The notes under the pieces were generated by a model. That model ran no database searches. It was given only the letters and a program-made list of their open reading frames with translations, and was not told the origin of the DNA. From Bacillota bacterium (lineage in GTDB: Bacteria > Bacillota > Clostridia > Lachnospirales > Cellulosilyticaceae), in contig JAEXBC010000093.1 in NCBI GenBank assembly GCA_023457875.1, positions 1 to 7,265 on the forward strand: 7,265 bases of DNA, written 5' to 3'. This document shows positions 5,506-7,265 of this stretch, one piece after another. Made by a program: the position numbers and the translations under genes. Each line of letters begins with the position of its first letter. Within the stretch, counting starts at the first letter, position 1.

Positions 5506-7265
5506 GTGCAACTAAAAAAAATTTACTTTATCCTTTGTATCATCTGTGGTTTAGCTTTACCTATATACGCAAAAGACAATAGCTTTAAAGAAATTCAAAA
5601 AGCAAAATATGGTGCTGATAGGCTACATACTTACCTGCACACGGCAAGTGGTTTAGAAGTGATATGGATTGAAAATCAAGATGTGAATAAAAGCTTTATA
5701 TTAGGTGTAAAAACTCCCACTTATGATTCCACAGGTGTAAATCATATTATTGAACATACCCTTTTTACAGGGTCTATGGACTACCCTTCTTCAAGTTTAT
5801 TTTTTGATGCGAGTGAAGCCTATCCCAACACCTATATGAATGCATTAACAACAGGTGACATGACTATATTTCCTTTTTCTACGCCCTATAAGGCCTGCTA
5901 TAAAAAACTATTACACGTTTATTTAGATGCTATTTTTAAACCCAACATGGTGAATGAGCCCTATGGGTTTTATGAAGAAGCCTTTTATATAGATGCCGAC
6001 CAAAATAGAGTGGCAGGTGTTGTTTATAATGAAATGAAGGGGGCATACGGTAGTAATGAACGCATTGTTTTTAGAACACTGAGAAATATGATCTTTGAGA
6101 AGAGTCACTATGCTCATGATAGTGGCGGTTCACCTAATGAAATCCCTACTCTAACCTACGAAAAATGTATACAAACCTATAAGTCAAATTATTATCCTGC
6201 CAATATGAAAATTATTTTATATGGTGACATAGAAATTAAAGAAAGCCTACAGGAAATAGCTTGTTATTTAGAAGATACAAACATCTATAAGGATGCTCCT
6301 AAAGAAAGCATCGAGCTAAATGTAAAAGAAATTAGTCCTAATACAACCGGGATCTACAAGGTGCTGCCTAATACAAGGAGTGGCTATTTAGTTAAAAGTT
6401 TTGTTATTAAAGAGCCGTTGAGTGGGGAAAAAATACAAGCCTTGGATTTGTGGATGACAGCTTATTTAATGAATACGCAGGCAGGTTTTCAAAAGCAGTT
6501 ATTATACTATGGGCTTGGACAAGCAAAGTGGATTAAAGATGATGATTTACCCTATCCAGTGTATTCATTAGTGATTTCAGACTTGCCCTGTGATAAATTA
6601 GAGTATTATTCCAAGATAGTAGATGGTCTCTTGGCACAAATCCCAAAAGAAATGGTTCGTAATCACTTTGCTGAAAAAGATATTTTAGCTGAAGCAAGAT
6701 GGCTGATGCTTAAAAAGGATACCAGCATAGCAAGAGGCATTGAGATTGGTGAGAGTATATTAGATGGTTGGGCGCATCATAGAGAACTGTCACAGTACTA
6801 TACAAAGATGAATTATATCCAGGATGCCAAAACCCTCGATAGTAGTGCTTATAATATACTACTAGGTGAGGCACAGCGGTATACAGCCATGCTTTTACCT
6901 GGAGAATATCATCTGGAAGAACCCGAGAAGTTAACACAGCTTTCGAAGGAAGAATGGACAAATGTTCTTCCCAAGATGCATAAGTGGCAACAGCAAAAAA
7001 TAAACCTAGAGCCAATCACACTCGAACAGCTTATACAAAAACCTACTATTAAATTACAAACAAAAAAGCACAAGTATTATACGGAAATGGTGTCACACAT
7101 TGATGGTCAGTGGGCACGTTCTCAGCTTTATATAGGAACGGGCCATATCTCCCAGAAGGATTTACCCTATTTGTTTTTGTATGCCCATTTACTAGAAGAA
7201 AGTGCCAAGGAAATTACACCTTTTAGTGGAATGATCTCAGCTTCTTGTACAGCTTATTCAAAAGG
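5506..7265 (+). CDS. Exported M16C (PreP/insulinase-like) zinc metallopeptidase, 3' end outside window
   Basis: The frame is open from GTG 5506 to the window end: 586 residues plus two bases with no stop. Residues 1-22 look like a signal peptide (QLKK, hydrophobic core, LPIYA). The inverted zinc motif HIIEH is at 80-84 (H80 and H84 as ligands, E83 as general base), and the third ligand is probably E176 in GVVYNEMKGAYG. The 92-residue gap between H84 and E176, and blocks such as GVNHIIEHTLFTGS, YMNALTTGDMTIFPFST and VYLDAIFKP, match the M16C presequence-protease subgroup better than pitrilysin or two-subunit M16B enzymes. Family proteins are near 970 residues, so about 60% is visible; the C-terminal half with the substrate-binding Arg/Tyr pair is not. 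M16C enzymes enclose and degrade short unfolded peptides. A signal peptide is unusual for this subgroup and suggests action outside the membrane. The gene diverges from the sleC-like gene; a functional link is not shown. Confidence 0.9.
   Translation, partial: MQLKKIYFILCIICGLALPIYAKDNSFKEIQKAKYGADRLHTYLHTASGLEVIWIENQDVNKSFILGVKTPTYDSTGVNHIIEHTLFTGSMDYPSSSLFFDASEAYPNTYMNALTTGDMTIFPFSTPYKACYKKLLHVYLDAIFKPNMVNEPYGFYEEAFYIDADQNRVAGVVYNEMKGAYGSNERIVFRTLRNMIFEKSHYAHDSGGSPNEIPTLTYEKCIQTYKSNYYPANMKIILYGDIEIKESLQEIACYLEDTNIYKDAPKESIELNVKEISPNTTGIYKVLPNTRSGYLVKSFVIKEPLSGEKIQALDLWMTAYLMNTQAGFQKQLLYYGLGQAKWIKDDDLPYPVYSLVISDLPCDKLEYYSKIVDGLLAQIPKEMVRNHFAEKDILAEARWLMLKKDTSIARGIEIGESILDGWAHHRELSQYYTKMNYIQDAKTLDSSAYNILLGEAQRYTAMLLPGEYHLEEPEKLTQLSKEEWTNVLPKMHKWQQQKINLEPITLEQLIQKPTIKLQTKKHKYYTEMVSHIDGQWARSQLYIGTGHISQKDLPYLFLYAHLLEESAKEITPFSGMISASCTAYSK

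Noticed and set aside
5536..5550. Possible lipobox in the peptidase signal peptide (cysteines at residues 11 and 14)
   Set aside because: The surrounding residues (FILCIICG) do not fit the L-A/S-G/A-C lipobox, and the hydrophobic core continues past the cysteines to a normal IYA cleavage site.
6710..7015. Minus-strand open frame opposite the M16C peptidase
   Set aside because: It is entirely antisense to a conserved coding frame, with no ribosome site or recognisable motif. The frame at 5923-6117 (-) is likewise rejected.

Overview
The window looks like chromosomal DNA from an anaerobic, spore-forming member of the Clostridia (Firmicutes). The base composition is AT-rich by eye and ribosome binding sites are strong (AAGGAGG type). 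One gene closely resembles the clostridial spore cortex-lytic enzyme SleC. The exported proteins have Gram-positive style architecture, with a signal peptide and C-terminal membrane anchor and no outer-membrane partner in view. A Lachnospirales-type genome is a reasonable guess, but nothing here fixes the genus.

Bases 1-3988 (+ strand) hold the end of an ABC-exporter operon. It has three tightly packed genes: the C-terminal part of a MacB/LolD-type ATPase, a 798-residue secreted and membrane-anchored protein built of about six Ig-like (NEW3/CARDB-type) repeats, and a MacB/FtsX-family permease. Each start lies inside the end of the preceding gene (17 and 14 bp overlaps), which suggests translational coupling and fixed stoichiometry. 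The likely unit is an ATPase-permease motor coupled to a long extracellular beta-sandwich stalk. Its substrate cannot be read from the sequence.

Bases 4005-4058 form a near-perfect hairpin flanked by A6 and T6 tracts. It is a bidirectional terminator shared by the converging permease and sleC-like genes.

Bases 4065-5372 (- strand) encode a SleC-like zymogen: an N-terminal pro-region, a SpoIID-like lytic transglycosylase domain and a C-terminal peptidoglycan-binding domain. It should act during germination to degrade spore cortex.

A 133-bp divergent intergenic region (5373-5505) carries two strong ribosome binding sites, a perfect TATAAT on the + strand and weak sporulation-sigma-like elements on the - strand.

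Bases 5506-7265 (+ strand) encode the first 586 residues of an M16C (PreP/insulinase-like) zinc metallopeptidase with a GTG start and, unusually, a signal peptide. It runs off the window end. There are no tRNA, rRNA, CRISPR or insertion-sequence features. The most noteworthy system is the ABC transporter with the Ig-repeat stalk protein; the exported M16C peptidase comes second.
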